From Candidatus Contubernalis alkalaceticus (lineage in GTDB: Bacteria; Bacillota; Dethiobacteria; SKNC01): DNA of 64,000 nt. This document shows, one piece after another, positions 7,664 through 16,791 of the stretch. The notes below the pieces were generated by a model. The model made no database searches. It saw only the letters and a list, made by a program, of their open reading frames with translations, and had not been told where the DNA came from. Within the stretch, counting starts at the first letter, position 1. Each line of letters begins with the position of its first letter. A program made the translations under genes and the position numbers. The stretch lies in NCBI RefSeq assembly GCF_022558445.1, contig NZ_CP054699.1, positions 3,426,001 through 3,490,000 of the forward strand, in the 5' to 3' direction.

Positions 7664-8839
7664 CTACCCAAGGCATTGGATGAAAAGCTGGCGGTTTTTT
7701 TCCAGTATACTTTCATCCCGGCAAAAACGCAACCCGTACTCCACGGCCCTTTGGGACATCTGCCGGTGGGTTTTTCCCTCCATAGCCACCATAGTCTCCA
7801 GGGCCTCCCTAAAGAGTCCGGGGTTTTCCAGGGGCAGTGCCCAACCCACACCGTTCTTTTCCAAATCCCTCCAAAGGGTTCGGTCGCTGATTAAAACCGG
7901 ACAGCCCGCCGCCAGGGACTCTAAAATCACATGACCGAAGTTTTCCCCCAGTGTTGGCAAAAAAAACAAATGGTATTCCTTGAAGGTAGAAGTTACCTGA
8001 TCATGGGGCAGTGTGCCCTTGTATCCCACAGTAATATTTTCCGGCATCCCTCTGATAATTTTCTGACATTCTCCCCAATAATCCTGATCCTCCAGAGGGC
8101 CCACTATATCCAGCTGTATCTTTCCATCGGTGTCTTTTAATATTTCTAAAGCACCCTTCAAATTCTTCATGGGGGATACCCGGGATAAAAAAATTACCTT
8201 TAATAAGCCCGGCGCTTTTTCCCTGGGACTCTCCCCTTCCCGGCGAGAATCCACCCCGGTGGGGGGGAGAAGAGGCAGGTCCGGGGCCACCCAAATATTC
8301 ACACTGCTGCCCATACAGCGAAGGATATCCTCTTTTTCATAGGGGCTGGAAGCCTGCCAGACAACTTGTTTAAAAAGCCCCAGCCTTTTGGACAATGTAA
8401 GGTAAAACAATTTTTTTCTCATTTTTATCTTCATGGCCCCCGAGGAAAACTGCCCCCGGGGAGCAATTAGCAGGGGAACCCTGGGAATTAACCCCCGGCG
8501 CCTGAGAATTAAAGGCTTGATGGTGAACACCGGTGAAAAGAAGCTGCTCAGATATATAATATCATGGGGAGTGCTGTTGATTAACTCCCCCAGGGCTTTC
8601 ATAGACCTGTTTTCTGATGAAAGGTAATAGACCCGGGCCTTCCCCACAGTCTGCCAGGAATCTGTGATAACCCCCGGATAAGGGTCCAAATCCCCCAGAT
8701 CCCGGTCCCCGGCGATGATATGAAAAGAAAAATCTTCCCCCAGGTGGTCCACCATGTTGGCCAGGGTGCGAATGGGCCCTCCCCCCTTGTAACCGGGCAG
8801 GTATTCCCCTGAAAAAGCCAAGATATTTATTGCAGCCAT
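7664..8839 (-). CDS. GT4-type glycosyltransferase, 391 aa
   Basis: This is a GT-B fold glycosyltransferase. The N-terminus carries the glycine-rich GYKGGGPIRTLANMV loop, HDIIYLSSFFSPVFT and LIAPRGQFSSGAM. The C-terminal donor domain shows VIFLSRVSPMKNLKGALE, then FFLPTLGENFGHVILESLAAG, the E-x7-E-type nucleotide-sugar motif of family GT4. No signal peptide or membrane segment is visible, so it probably acts at the cytoplasmic face on the lipid-linked glycan. AAAAAGGAG precedes the ATG. The stop codon is formed by repeat island 2. Donor and acceptor cannot be deduced. Confidence 0.88.
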   Translation of the reverse strand: MAAINILAFSGEYLPGYKGGGPIRTLANMVDHLGEDFSFHIIAGDRDLGDLDPYPGVITDSWQTVGKARVYYLSSENRSMKALGELINSTPHDIIYLSSFFSPVFTIKPLILRRRGLIPRVPLLIAPRGQFSSGAMKIKMRKKLFYLTLSKRLGLFKQVVWQASSPYEKEDILRCMGSSVNIWVAPDLPLLPPTGVDSRREGESPREKAPGLLKVIFLSRVSPMKNLKGALEILKDTDGKIQLDIVGPLEDQDYWGECQKIIRGMPENITVGYKGTLPHDQVTSTFKEYHLFFLPTLGENFGHVILESLAAGCPVLISDRTLWRDLEKNGVGWALPLENPGLFREALETMVAMEGKTHRQMSQRAVEYGLRFCRDESILEKNRQLFIQCLG

Positions 8840-8891
8840 AACTTCTCCTTTTTGGGTAGGGAGTCATACCCTCCCGGTATAGTTTCTAGAG

Positions 8892-10274
8892 TCAACCAGC
8901 TGTAACGTTCCGGTTCAGCTGGGAATTGGCAGCTACTCCCACTATCAGCCAAAAAAATCCTCCGGTGATGGGGTCGTAAATATTTGAATAGCTGAACATA
9001 TAGCCTGTAATCATCACCATGGCCACAAAAAGACCTTTGTAATATGGATTTAAAAAACTTAAATACAGTAATTTGTACAAGGCTAAAAGGATCATTACTA
9101 TAAAAATTAGAATCATAAAAATACCCCCCACCAGGTAAACCTCCAAAAAACTATTGTGGGGTAAAATTGTGTTTTCAGGTCCCAAGAAATCCTGGGCAGC
9201 GCTGCCTGCCAGGCCAAAACTGCTGCCCATCAGAACATTCATTGCATAAAATTCACTATGTTCCCTGGCCAGCTCCATTCCTGCCATGGTAGTCCCAAAG
9301 ACTCGATACAACAGGTCGTTTACAATATCGTTATCGGTGCCTCTCGAATCAGCAAAGGGAACAAAGGTAGTAAAGATGGCTTTCGTATAACTGACTAAAC
9401 TTTCCCTTAACCCTGCGCTTTTCCCCACGACTAAAGAAGCCGCCAGCAGCATAATCAGGCCTAAAACCATGATTTTTTTTAAAAAGCTCCGGGTAAAAAG
9501 GGCTTTATATTCGAAAGCCAGCACAATCAAGGTTGCTAAGAGCAGCCCTCCCACAGCCGCTTTGGAGAGACTCAATAAAAAGAGAATCAGAACCGCAGCC
9601 ATTAAAAATGCTTTCCTTATCCAGGAACGCACACTGAAAAGGGTATACCCATAAACGATAACAGAGGCCATGCCTCCCACATTGGGTTCCCCCAACAGGG
9701 TCTTATAACGGACCAGCCCGGCCCGCATGGCCAGGTAATCTTGAACTAACCATTCCAGTTCCCCTCCCAGCATCTGGTACACTCCGGAAGCTGCCCCAAG
9801 GGCAAACACCGACAGCCAGATCCCAATAAAAAATTTCACCTGTTTGAGATTGGTAAAAAGCACCGCAGCTAAAGGTGCCAGCATAGCCACGTTGACAAAG
9901 CGCATAAGGCCCTGTATGGCCAGCCCGCCGCCGTGAAGAAAATAAGTATGCGCCGCCACCACCAGGCAGTAAGAAAGGAACGCGAAAATAAATAACAGGT
10001 TATAGTTTAAGCGTACCCGGTAAAAAAGAATAATCTTCAAATATAAATAAAAATATAATACTTCCCGCAGCCTGAACACCCTGGGCATCCATTCAGTCAA
10101 AAGCTGAAACTGGTAGAGAAGCACCAGGGAAAGCAGTACACTGAAAAGAAACAGGTCCAAAAGGCGGCCCAGGGAAAGCCCTGTTCTGGCCTTTAGGATT
10201 CCTGCCACATCGGGAAAATGAATTTTCCTTTGCACCTGCTCCTGCCGCAGAGGCATGTTAATTGACATAACCAT
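8892..10274 (-). CDS. O-antigen ligase/polymerase-like polytopic membrane protein (Wzy/WaaL type), 460 aa
   Basis: The protein has about ten to twelve hydrophobic segments, for example FLFSVLLSLVLLYQFQLL, LLFIFAFLSYCLVVAAHTYF and AFLMAAVLILFLLSL, and a larger extracytoplasmic loop before the last membrane spans (about residues 305-375, with a PHNSFLEVYLVGG-type stretch). A large periplasmic loop followed by HNSFLE is typical of the Wzy_C/O-antigen-ligase superfamily, which polymerises repeat units or transfers polymer on the outer face. AAAGGAG lies just upstream of the ATG. It is unusual to see a Wzy-like protein beside a Wzm/Wzt exporter; it may polymerise side chains or ligate polymer. The assignment to polymerase versus ligase is open. 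Confidence 0.82.
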   Translation of the reverse strand: MVMSINMPLRQEQVQRKIHFPDVAGILKARTGLSLGRLLDLFLFSVLLSLVLLYQFQLLTEWMPRVFRLREVLYFYLYLKIILFYRVRLNYNLLFIFAFLSYCLVVAAHTYFLHGGGLAIQGLMRFVNVAMLAPLAAVLFTNLKQVKFFIGIWLSVFALGAASGVYQMLGGELEWLVQDYLAMRAGLVRYKTLLGEPNVGGMASVIVYGYTLFSVRSWIRKAFLMAAVLILFLLSLSKAAVGGLLLATLIVLAFEYKALFTRSFLKKIMVLGLIMLLAASLVVGKSAGLRESLVSYTKAIFTTFVPFADSRGTDNDIVNDLLYRVFGTTMAGMELAREHSEFYAMNVLMGSSFGLAGSAAQDFLGPENTILPHNSFLEVYLVGGIFMILIFIVMILLALYKLLYLSFLNPYYKGLFVAMVMITGYMFSYSNIYDPITGGFFWLIVGVAANSQLNRNVTAG

Positions 10275-10295
10275 ACTTGCTCCTTTACATTTGCA

Positions 10296-11411
10296 TCAAA
10301 GTATATCTTCAATAATCTGCTTAATTTCCAGGCCTCTTTTATCCCAGGTGTTCTCTTCACTGATTTTAAATCGTTGTTCCCTTTTCTCAGGGGAATCCTC
10401 TTGAAAAGCGGTTCTCACCTGCTTTACAAAGGCCTCGGCAGAATCAGCCCGGTAAATTACACCTTCTGAAAACTGAATAAAGTGCGGCATATTGGAAATT
10501 ACCACCGGCTTTCCCAGGGCTAAATACTTAAAAAATTTGTTGGGAGCGGTGATGGCAAGCACATCCTGAAAGGATATCTTATAGGGAATCACCAAAACAT
10601 CCATAGTTTCTAATATTTCATTTAATGGCTCATCAAACATAGGCGGATGAATATGTAAGGAGTCCTGTTGTGTAAGCCTTTCCATCAAACCGGGATCTAT
10701 TTCCTCCAGGGGGCCCACCAGGTGAACCTCCATGTCCGGCTGGGCTGCTGCCTCTAGAAGCCATTCAAACTCCAGGCGGTTACCGATATAGCCCATAAAA
10801 CTCAACCTAATCTTTGAGCCCTTTGGCCTTACCGCAGAAATGCTCTTTAATTCTTTCAGGTCATGGCCTGGAAGGAACAGACGGGTCTGACCATTGCTCT
10901 TTTTTAGAGCCTCCACCAGAGGATAAGAAACCGCCAGGCATAAATCCGCCCGGGAGGCCGTTTTATGCTGCTGCCCCCAGACAATCCGCCGGGAAATGGA
11001 GTTGTTTACCATGGCGGGAAAATCGTCGTTGCAAAAATATATCTTCAAAACAAACTTATCAGAATTCATAATCTCCATAAAATCATAATTAAAGTTAAAC
11101 AGGATCAGGGGATATTCTCCATAGCCCTGCAGCACCCGGTGAATTTCCTTCACCCATAATTTTTCCATAATGCGGTGAGCCGGAGGAAAATAGTGCTGCA
11201 GCTTTACCGGAAGGCTCATCTGCCCCCCCAGGGAACACCGAATTATATTTTTCTCCACTTCTTCTACCCGGGTAGGAGTTTTCGCCTCCCCATACACAGG
11301 AGTCTCTACAAAGAGCACCCGGTAGAACCGGGCCAGCTGCCGGGCCAGCTGATGCCTGATCCTGGGCAGTTCTGTCCAGCGGGTTCGGGTTACAAGAACT
11401 ACAGTATACAA
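10296..11411 (-). CDS. GT-B glycosyltransferase, 371 aa
   Basis: The protein begins (TTG start) YTVVLVTRTRWTELPRIRHQ, with an N-terminal Rossmann half and a C-terminal donor domain containing RLSFMGYIGNRLEFEWLLEAA, DVLVIPYKISFQDVLAITAPNKFFKYLALGKPVV. The PNKFFKYLALGKP segment corresponds to the donor-binding loop of GT1/GT4-like enzymes. AAGGAG lies about 13 bases before the TTG, a slightly long spacer. It follows the wbpE-like gene, after a 49-base gap, and precedes the Wzy-like gene by 21 bases, so these three form one transcription unit. Substrate unknown. Confidence 0.82.
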   Translation of the reverse strand: MYTVVLVTRTRWTELPRIRHQLARQLARFYRVLFVETPVYGEAKTPTRVEEVEKNIIRCSLGGQMSLPVKLQHYFPPAHRIMEKLWVKEIHRVLQGYGEYPLILFNFNYDFMEIMNSDKFVLKIYFCNDDFPAMVNNSISRRIVWGQQHKTASRADLCLAVSYPLVEALKKSNGQTRLFLPGHDLKELKSISAVRPKGSKIRLSFMGYIGNRLEFEWLLEAAAQPDMEVHLVGPLEEIDPGLMERLTQQDSLHIHPPMFDEPLNEILETMDVLVIPYKISFQDVLAITAPNKFFKYLALGKPVVISNMPHFIQFSEGVIYRADSAEAFVKQVRTAFQEDSPEKREQRFKISEENTWDKRGLEIKQIIEDIL

Positions 11412-11460
11412 TGGGCTAAAAACACTCTCCTTCCTGTCCGGTGAAGCTCTGCTTCAAGAA

Positions 11461-12576
11461 TTACCCTACAAACTGCTTCACCATCTCAATGACTCTGTGG
11501 ACTGAATCCTTCTCAATATAAGGATACATGGGCAGGGAGAGGATGCTGTCCGCAGCCTTTTCAGCCTCTTTAAATTTTTCGGGGTCTAGATCCAAATAGT
11601 TATAGGCCGGCTGCTTATGCAGTGGGACCGGATAATGAATTCCCGAGGCAATGTTGTTTTGACCCAGGAAATTTTTTAAACCTTCCCGATCCTCAGTCCG
11701 GATTACATACAGATGGTAAACATGCTTATAATCATTTGAGGGTACTGCCGGGGTAATTACATTCTTTACCTCTTTAAATCCTAGGTCATAAGCAGCGGCT
11801 GCTTCCCGACGCATTTCATTCCAGCGGGAAAGATGCTTTAGCTTCACCCGTAACACTGCGGCCTGCAGGTTGTCCAACCGGCTGTTGCATCCCTCTATCT
11901 CATGGGTAAACTTTTCTTTTCGTCCGTGATTGGCCAGCATTCTAATTCTTTCTTCTGCTTCAGCGTTATTGGTGGTTACAGCACCGCCGTCTCCGAAACA
12001 ACCTAGATTTTTTGCCGGGAAAAAGCTAAAACATCCGGCATCTCCAAAGGAACCAATCTTTTTACCCTTATAGGTGGCTCCATGGGCCTGAGCACAATCC
12101 TCTATCACTTTCAAGTTATATTTTTCAGCGATTTCCAGGAGCCTGTCCATATCTACCGGCAGGCCGTAGAGGTGAACCGGTAATATTGCTTTCGTCTTTT
12201 CGGTAATAGCACTTTCTAATAAATTCAAATCCATATTATAGGTTGCGGGGTCAATATCCAACATTACCGGCTTTGCCCCCACCTGGGATATGGACTCGGT
12301 GGTGGCTATAAAGGTATTAGCCACGGTGATCACTTCATCCCCGGGGCCCACTCCCAATCCCTGTAGGGCGATGGTCAGGGCATCGGTGCCGTTCCCCACC
12401 CCCACGCAGTACTGACAGCCGCAAAAGTTGGCAAACTCTTTTTCAAATAAAGAAACTTCTTCCCCTTGAATAAACTGTGTGTTCATAATTACCTTCTGCA
12501 TGGCTTCGTCGATTTCATCCTTTAAGGTAAGATACTGCACTTTCAAATCTACAAATGGCACTTTTTTATTATCCAT
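11461..12576 (-). CDS. wbpE: DegT/DnrJ/EryC1 aminotransferase, WbpE-like, 371 aa
   Basis: This is a PLP-dependent sugar aminotransferase of fold type I. The start [18 protein letters not shown] is typical of Wbp[16 protein letters not shown] binds the cofactor phosphate, [13 protein letters not shown] carries the PLP-stacking region, and [18 protein letters not shown] carries the Schiff-base lysine (SFFPAKN). WbpE transfers an amino group from glutamate to the 3-keto sugar made by WbpB in UDP-2,3-diacetamido-uronate synthesis, and the WbpB- and WbpD-like genes lie directly upstream. It is separated from them by repeat island 3, whose heptamer array ends about 85 bases before this start codon. 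ATGGAGGG is the ribosome site. Confidence 0.9.
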   Translation of the reverse strand: MDNKKVPFVDLKVQYLTLKDEIDEAMQKVIMNTQFIQGEEVSLFEKEFANFCGCQYCVGVGNGTDALTIALQGLGVGPGDEVITVANTFIATTESISQVGAKPVMLDIDPATYNMDLNLLESAITEKTKAILPVHLYGLPVDMDRLLEIAEKYNLKVIEDCAQAHGATYKGKKIGSFGDAGCFSFFPAKNLGCFGDGGAVTTNNAEAEERIRMLANHGRKEKFTHEIEGCNSRLDNLQAAVLRVKLKHLSRWNEMRREAAAAYDLGFKEVKNVITPAVPSNDYKHVYHLYVIRTEDREGLKNFLGQNNIASGIHYPVPLHKQPAYNYLDLDPEKFKEAEKAADSILSLPMYPYIEKDSVHRVIEMVKQFVG

Positions 12577-12589
12577 AATTTTCCCTCCA

Positions 12590-12756
12590 TATTAAATAGT
12601 TGGATAGTTGGATTAAATAGTTAGATAGTTGGATAGTTGGATAGTTGGATAGTTGGATGGTATCTTCTATCTTCTATCTTCTATCTTCTATCTTCTATCT
12701 TCTACCTTCTATCTTCTATCTTCTACCTTCTATCTTCTACCTTCTACCCAACTACC
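12590..12756. repeat. Repeat island 3: GTTGGATA array and 12-unit TATCTTC/TACCTTC heptamer array
   Basis: From about 12593 to 12660 the plus strand shows GTTGGATA-type octamers. From 12661 to 12744 it shows twelve exact-length heptamers (nine TATCTTC, three TACCTTC), then CTACCCAACTACC. The last base of the final heptamer and the next two bases are the TAG stop (minus strand) of the oxidoreductase gene, so the repeat overlaps the gene end. The island sits between the wbpB-like and wbpE-like genes of one pathway, just 5' of the wbpE ribosome site. Confidence 0.93.
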
Positions 12757-13805
12757 TCCTGTCCCAATCTGCATTTTTTAGGTTTAAACCTAAGGAAAAT
12801 TTCCTTTCTGGTTTCTGCAGATTCATAAAGGGCATTGATCAGTTCCAGGGATTTGCGGCCGTCTAGGCCGTCCACCAGGCCTTTTACATTATCCTTTAGG
12901 CTGTGAATTACATCTTTAATATATTCCGTATGGTTCCAGGCTGGGACATTGGGGTTTTGGCGGTAGTTTTCCAGCTGGGCCTTATCTTCTTCAGTCATGC
13001 CTATAAATTCCCAGGTCTTAATTTCATTCATAAAGAACCCTCCCACTTCCACACTGCCCTTTTCTCCCAGGATGCTGATGGAGCCCTCCAGATCTTTAGG
13101 GCGGGTGGCCGTGGTTGCTTCAATAATACCTAAGGCTTTATTGGCAAAGCGGATTACGGCAATGCCGGTGTCCTCCGCTTCGATATCCGCCAGAAAGGTA
13201 TCGGTCATGCACATGACGCTTTCTACGGGGCCCATGAGCCAGGAAAGCATATCAATATGATGGCTGGCCTGGTTGGTTAAAACTCCACCGTCCATGGCCC
13301 AGGTTCCCCTCCACTTGGACTGGTCGTAATAATGCTGAGGCCTGCACCACCTTACCCTCACGGTCCCCATGACCAGGCGGCCAAACTTACCCTGTTCAAT
13401 AGTTTCTTTTAATTTGACGATGGGGGGGTTAAACCGGTTCTGCTGTACCACAAATAGTTTGATTCCATTCTCATCACAGGCTTTTATGGCTTCATCCGCT
13501 TCATCCAGCTTTAAGGCCAAGGGTTTTTCCACCATCAGATGCCGGCCGTAGGGCGCCAGTTCAATGATATTCTTACCGTGCAGGCCGCTGGGGGTCAGAA
13601 TGCTTATTACGTCGATTTCCTGTTCTTTTATCATATCCCGATAATCGGTGTACCATTTTACCTCATGCTTCTCTCCAAAAGCTCTGGCCTTTTCGGGGTC
13701 AATATCACAGACTGCCACCAGCTTTGCTTCGGGAATTTTCTCCAGGGACAATGCATGTTTGGCGGCAATATTGCTGCAGCCCAGGAATGCAAAATTAAAA
13801 GTCAT
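12744..13805 (-). CDS. wbpB: Gfo/Idh/MocA sugar-nucleotide oxidoreductase, WbpB-like, 353 aa
   Basis: This is an NAD-dependent oxidoreductase. The N-terminal Rossmann domain starts FAFLGCSNIAAKHALSL (Gly-x-Gly variant GCSN). VMVEKPLALKLDEADEAI gives the conserved Glu-Lys-Pro motif near residue 95, and GGVLTNQASHHIDMLSWL carries the active-site His. WbpB oxidises C3 of UDP-GlcNAc-uronic acid before transamination by WbpE. The last residues (about RLGQEVVG) are encoded where the gene runs into repeat island 3, and the stop codon itself comes from the repeat, so the native C-terminus may have been altered. GGAGGAAAC precedes the ATG. Confidence 0.87.
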   Translation of the reverse strand: MTFNFAFLGCSNIAAKHALSLEKIPEAKLVAVCDIDPEKARAFGEKHEVKWYTDYRDMIKEQEIDVISILTPSGLHGKNIIELAPYGRHLMVEKPLALKLDEADEAIKACDENGIKLFVVQQNRFNPPIVKLKETIEQGKFGRLVMGTVRVRWCRPQHYYDQSKWRGTWAMDGGVLTNQASHHIDMLSWLMGPVESVMCMTDTFLADIEAEDTGIAVIRFANKALGIIEATTATRPKDLEGSISILGEKGSVEVGGFFMNEIKTWEFIGMTEEDKAQLENYRQNPNVPAWNHTEYIKDVIHSLKDNVKGLVDGLDGRKSLELINALYESAETRKEIFLRFKPKKCRLGQEVVG

Positions 13806-13828
13806 TGTGTGTTTCCTCCTCCATAGTT

Positions 13829-14578
13829 TTAATCCTCCAAAAGCTCTTCTTCGGGAACCTCTCTAACTATTTTACAGGGGCGGCCCATATACAGTTTTCC
13901 CCTTTGGGTATCCCTGGTTACCAGGGAACCGGCGGCAATAAAGGTTTCCGGGGCGATCACTACTCCCGGCAGTATTAGTGAATTGCCTCCGACCCGGGCT
14001 CCCCTTTGAATTACCGGGCCTTTCTTTTCCTTGAATCTTTTTTCTGTCCGTCCCATGTAATTATCGTTGGTGGTAACCACCTTGGGAGCAATGAAGACAT
14101 CGTCCTCTATCACTGTATAGCCGGTGATATAAGCACCGGTCTGGATTTTTACCCGGTTTCCCAGCAGCACATCGTTTTCCAGCACCGCTCCTCTGCCGAC
14201 GAGGGAATTTTCCCCCACCCGGCACCTTTCCCTGACCGAGGCACCGTCAGCCACAGTGGCGTTTTCGCCGATGGTAGTCCCGGCATTGATAACCACATAC
14301 GCTCCGATAATGGCCTCCCTTTGAATCACCAGGGGAATAAAATCCCCTGCCCGGTTTTCTGTGCTGCTTTTACTTAAGACCGGGGGCCGGCCCAGGATGG
14401 TATGGTCTCCCACAGAGACATTTTCTTTAATCACGGTGCCCGGATAAATAATAACACTGTTTCCGATGGTCACATTATCTCCAATCACCACATCTTCATA
14501 AACAATGGTATAAAACCCAATGCTGCTGGTGTCAGAAACAACGGCATTCTTATGTATACCCTTTATATAATCTTTCAA
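13829..14578 (-). CDS. wbpD: Left-handed beta-helix N-acetyltransferase, WbpD-like, 249 aa
   Basis: Hexapeptide repeats of the [IV]-G-x4 type run through most of the protein (SIGFYTIVYEDVVIGDNVTIG, VGENSLVGRGAVLEN, ARVGGNSLILPGVVI), ending in the usual VTRDTQRGKLYMGRPCKIVR loop. The block TNDNYMGRTEKRFKEKKGP resembles the C-terminal half of WbpD, the acetyl-CoA-dependent enzyme that acetylates the 3-amino group in the diacetamido-uronate pathway. At 249 residues it is longer than typical WbpD (about 190), with extra N-terminal coils, so another sugar amine is possible. The start is TTG, preceded by GGGAGG. It lies 23 bases before the wbpB-like gene. Confidence 0.82.
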   Translation of the reverse strand: MKDYIKGIHKNAVVSDTSSIGFYTIVYEDVVIGDNVTIGNSVIIYPGTVIKENVSVGDHTILGRPPVLSKSSTENRAGDFIPLVIQREAIIGAYVVINAGTTIGENATVADGASVRERCRVGENSLVGRGAVLENDVLLGNRVKIQTGAYITGYTVIEDDVFIAPKVVTTNDNYMGRTEKRFKEKKGPVIQRGARVGGNSLILPGVVIAPETFIAAGSLVTRDTQRGKLYMGRPCKIVREVPEEELLED

Positions 14579-14703
14579 AATATTCCTCCCTTTGACCGAT
14601 CCCGATAAAAAAGACCGCTTCTGTGTGCTGCTTTCTATATAAAAAAAGTTTTAGTTCATCTTTTATTTCTTCAAGAAGGGTTTGTATTCCTTTCTACTCT
14701 CAT

Positions 14704-16716
14704 TTAAGGCAGGCTGATGCAAAACTGCTTAAGCCAGCGGCCAAAACTGATAAACCGCCAGGTTAAGTAGCTAAAAGGTATTTTTCCCGCCAGCATCTGC
14801 TCCAGCTGATCTAGTGCCCGGGGGGTCAATATCCCACGGGAAACCTCAACTGCCTGCTTCAATTCAGAAATAAACCACTGGGGTGCCTGCTGCTTCATCC
14901 AAACCTCCGCCGGGGTTACAAAGGCCATCTTATCCTGCCGGAGACGGATCCTTTCCGGAAGGACCCCTTTCATAGACTGGCGGAGGACATACTTGGTGGT
15001 CCCTTGAAAAATTTTATATTCATCGGGAAGACTCAACACAAATTCCACCAGACGGTAATCCAGAAAAGGAACCCGGGATTCTACAGAATGAGCCATGGAG
15101 TCCCGGTCCTCCCAGTGCAGAAGCATGGGAAGGCTGGTGGCGGTCAGCTGGGCGTAGGAAAGCTGACCTACAGAATGAGCCTTGTTCCCTGATTTAAAAA
15201 AGGTGTCCTCAGGCGCTGCCCCCAGCTTATTCATGTCCAGCCAATCAGGGGAAGTAGGGTCCCCCCTGCCCTTCAACCGCTGCACAGTGCGCCGGAGTCC
15301 CTCCGGAAACAGCAGGCTGGCGGTCTGCTTCAAGTAATGCCGGGGACTGCTCCGGTGAATATCTGAGGCTGCCCGTAATTCCTGCCATAAGGAAAGCCAC
15401 TTAAACCGAAGTAAAAGGCCGGCCATGCGGGGGGGAAAGAACTCATGATATCCTGCCAGCTGTTCGTCGGCTCCCTGGCCATCCAACATCACCTTCACCT
15501 GGTTTTTTGAGGTCAGCTTAAAGACACACCACTGGGCAAAGATGCTGGTGGAACCTAAAGGCTCATCTTGATGCCAGGTTAAAGCATCTAAATCTTCAAA
15601 AAGGTCTTCCAGGGTAGGATAGGTATAATATGCTTCCACCCCGGTTTGTTTTACCACTTCTTTTATGTAATCTCCTTCATCAAATTTCTTCACCCGGGAA
15701 CCGGCAGAAAAGGTCTTCTGCAGTGAGTTAACTCCCTGCTGCCGCAGCAGTTCATTGGCAATACAGACTATGGCAGAAGAATCCAGGCCGCCGGATAGGC
15801 AGGACCCCACAGCTACATCTGCCCGTAACCGGAGCCGGATGGAATCCCGCAGCAGTTCCTGAAACTCCTCTGCAGCTTCCTTAAGATTTCCTGAAAAAGC
15901 GGCAGGGTTTAACCGGTACCAGGAATATATCGGCAGGGGACTGCCAAGCTTTGAAAATTCAGCCTCTACCGCTTCTCCCCCCCGCAGCTGAAAAACCTCT
16001 CCAAAAAGAGTTTCTCGGGTATGGTCCATCAGGGACCAGTTTAAATAATCATAAACCCGCTGTCCGTTCAGGGAAGGATCCCATCCCGGCAGCACGGTAA
16101 ACTGCTTAATTTCTGAAGCGAAAGCCAAAAACCCTTTAGGAGAAAACCAGTAGTAAAGGGGCTTAATCCCAAACCGGTCCCGGGCTGCAAATACTTTACC
16201 TTTGGTAAGGTCCACCAGCACGAAGGAGAACATGCCGTTAAAGCGGGACAGGCATTCCTTCCCCCACTGGTTGTAGGCAGCTAAAATCACTTCCGTATCA
16301 CTGGTGGAGCAGAACCGATGCCCCAAACCCTCCAATTCCCTTCGCAATTCTATATGGTTGTACACTTCTCCGTTATAGGTAATCCAGTATCGGCCCTCCC
16401 CATAACACATTGGCTGGTGGCCCGAGGGGGTAAGGTCAACTATGGACAGCCGCCGGTGTCCCAGGGAGGCAAAGGCACCTGTAGGGGCCTCTCCGGGGAA
16501 ATGTTTTTGCGGAGCGTATTGATAGGGGGCGCTGTAAACCGGCGGGGGCGTTTCCGCACCGCCAAAGCACCAGGCCTGGAGGGGTTCATTTTGACCCAGA
16601 AACACAAATCCCTCACCATCGGGCCCCCGGTGGCGAATTATGTCTGTCATTTCTATAATATTCCCGATAACCGGGGCCTGTCCCCCTGTTTGAAAAATTG
16701 CTGATATACCACACAT
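14704..16716 (-). CDS. asnB: Asparagine synthase-type glutamine amidotransferase, 670 aa
   Basis: The class II glutaminase domain starts with the catalytic Cys2 (MCGISAIFQTGG) and includes SLGHRRLSIVDL and ITYNGEVYNHIELR. The synthetase domain holds the PP-loop SGGLDSSAIV near residue 310. The protein is somewhat longer than standard AsnB (about 610-640). Such enzymes in O-antigen and capsule loci (for example WbpS) amidate uronic acids rather than aspartate. Next to wbpB/D/E-like genes, amidation of a diacetamido-uronic acid residue is a sensible inference. A plain asparagine synthetase cannot be excluded. GGGGGAG precedes the ATG. Confidence 0.9.
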   Translation of the reverse strand: MCGISAIFQTGGQAPVIGNIIEMTDIIRHRGPDGEGFVFLGQNEPLQAWCFGGAETPPPVYSAPYQYAPQKHFPGEAPTGAFASLGHRRLSIVDLTPSGHQPMCYGEGRYWITYNGEVYNHIELRRELEGLGHRFCSTSDTEVILAAYNQWGKECLSRFNGMFSFVLVDLTKGKVFAARDRFGIKPLYYWFSPKGFLAFASEIKQFTVLPGWDPSLNGQRVYDYLNWSLMDHTRETLFGEVFQLRGGEAVEAEFSKLGSPLPIYSWYRLNPAAFSGNLKEAAEEFQELLRDSIRLRLRADVAVGSCLSGGLDSSAIVCIANELLRQQGVNSLQKTFSAGSRVKKFDEGDYIKEVVKQTGVEAYYTYPTLEDLFEDLDALTWHQDEPLGSTSIFAQWCVFKLTSKNQVKVMLDGQGADEQLAGYHEFFPPRMAGLLLRFKWLSLWQELRAASDIHRSSPRHYLKQTASLLFPEGLRRTVQRLKGRGDPTSPDWLDMNKLGAAPEDTFFKSGNKAHSVGQLSYAQLTATSLPMLLHWEDRDSMAHSVESRVPFLDYRLVEFVLSLPDEYKIFQGTTKYVLRQSMKGVLPERIRLRQDKMAFVTPAEVWMKQQAPQWFISELKQAVEVSRGILTPRALDQLEQMLAGKIPFSYLTWRFISFGRWLKQFCISLP

Positions 16717-16791
16717 ATTTGCTCCCCCATACCCTGTTCTTGTTTGTAATTATGAGACCGGATAAGCTTCTTTAAATATAGTTTAAATTTA

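Noticed and set aside
12661-12744. Heptamer array considered as a CRISPR array
   Set aside because: Units are contiguous seven-base repeats with no spacers and no cas genes nearby.
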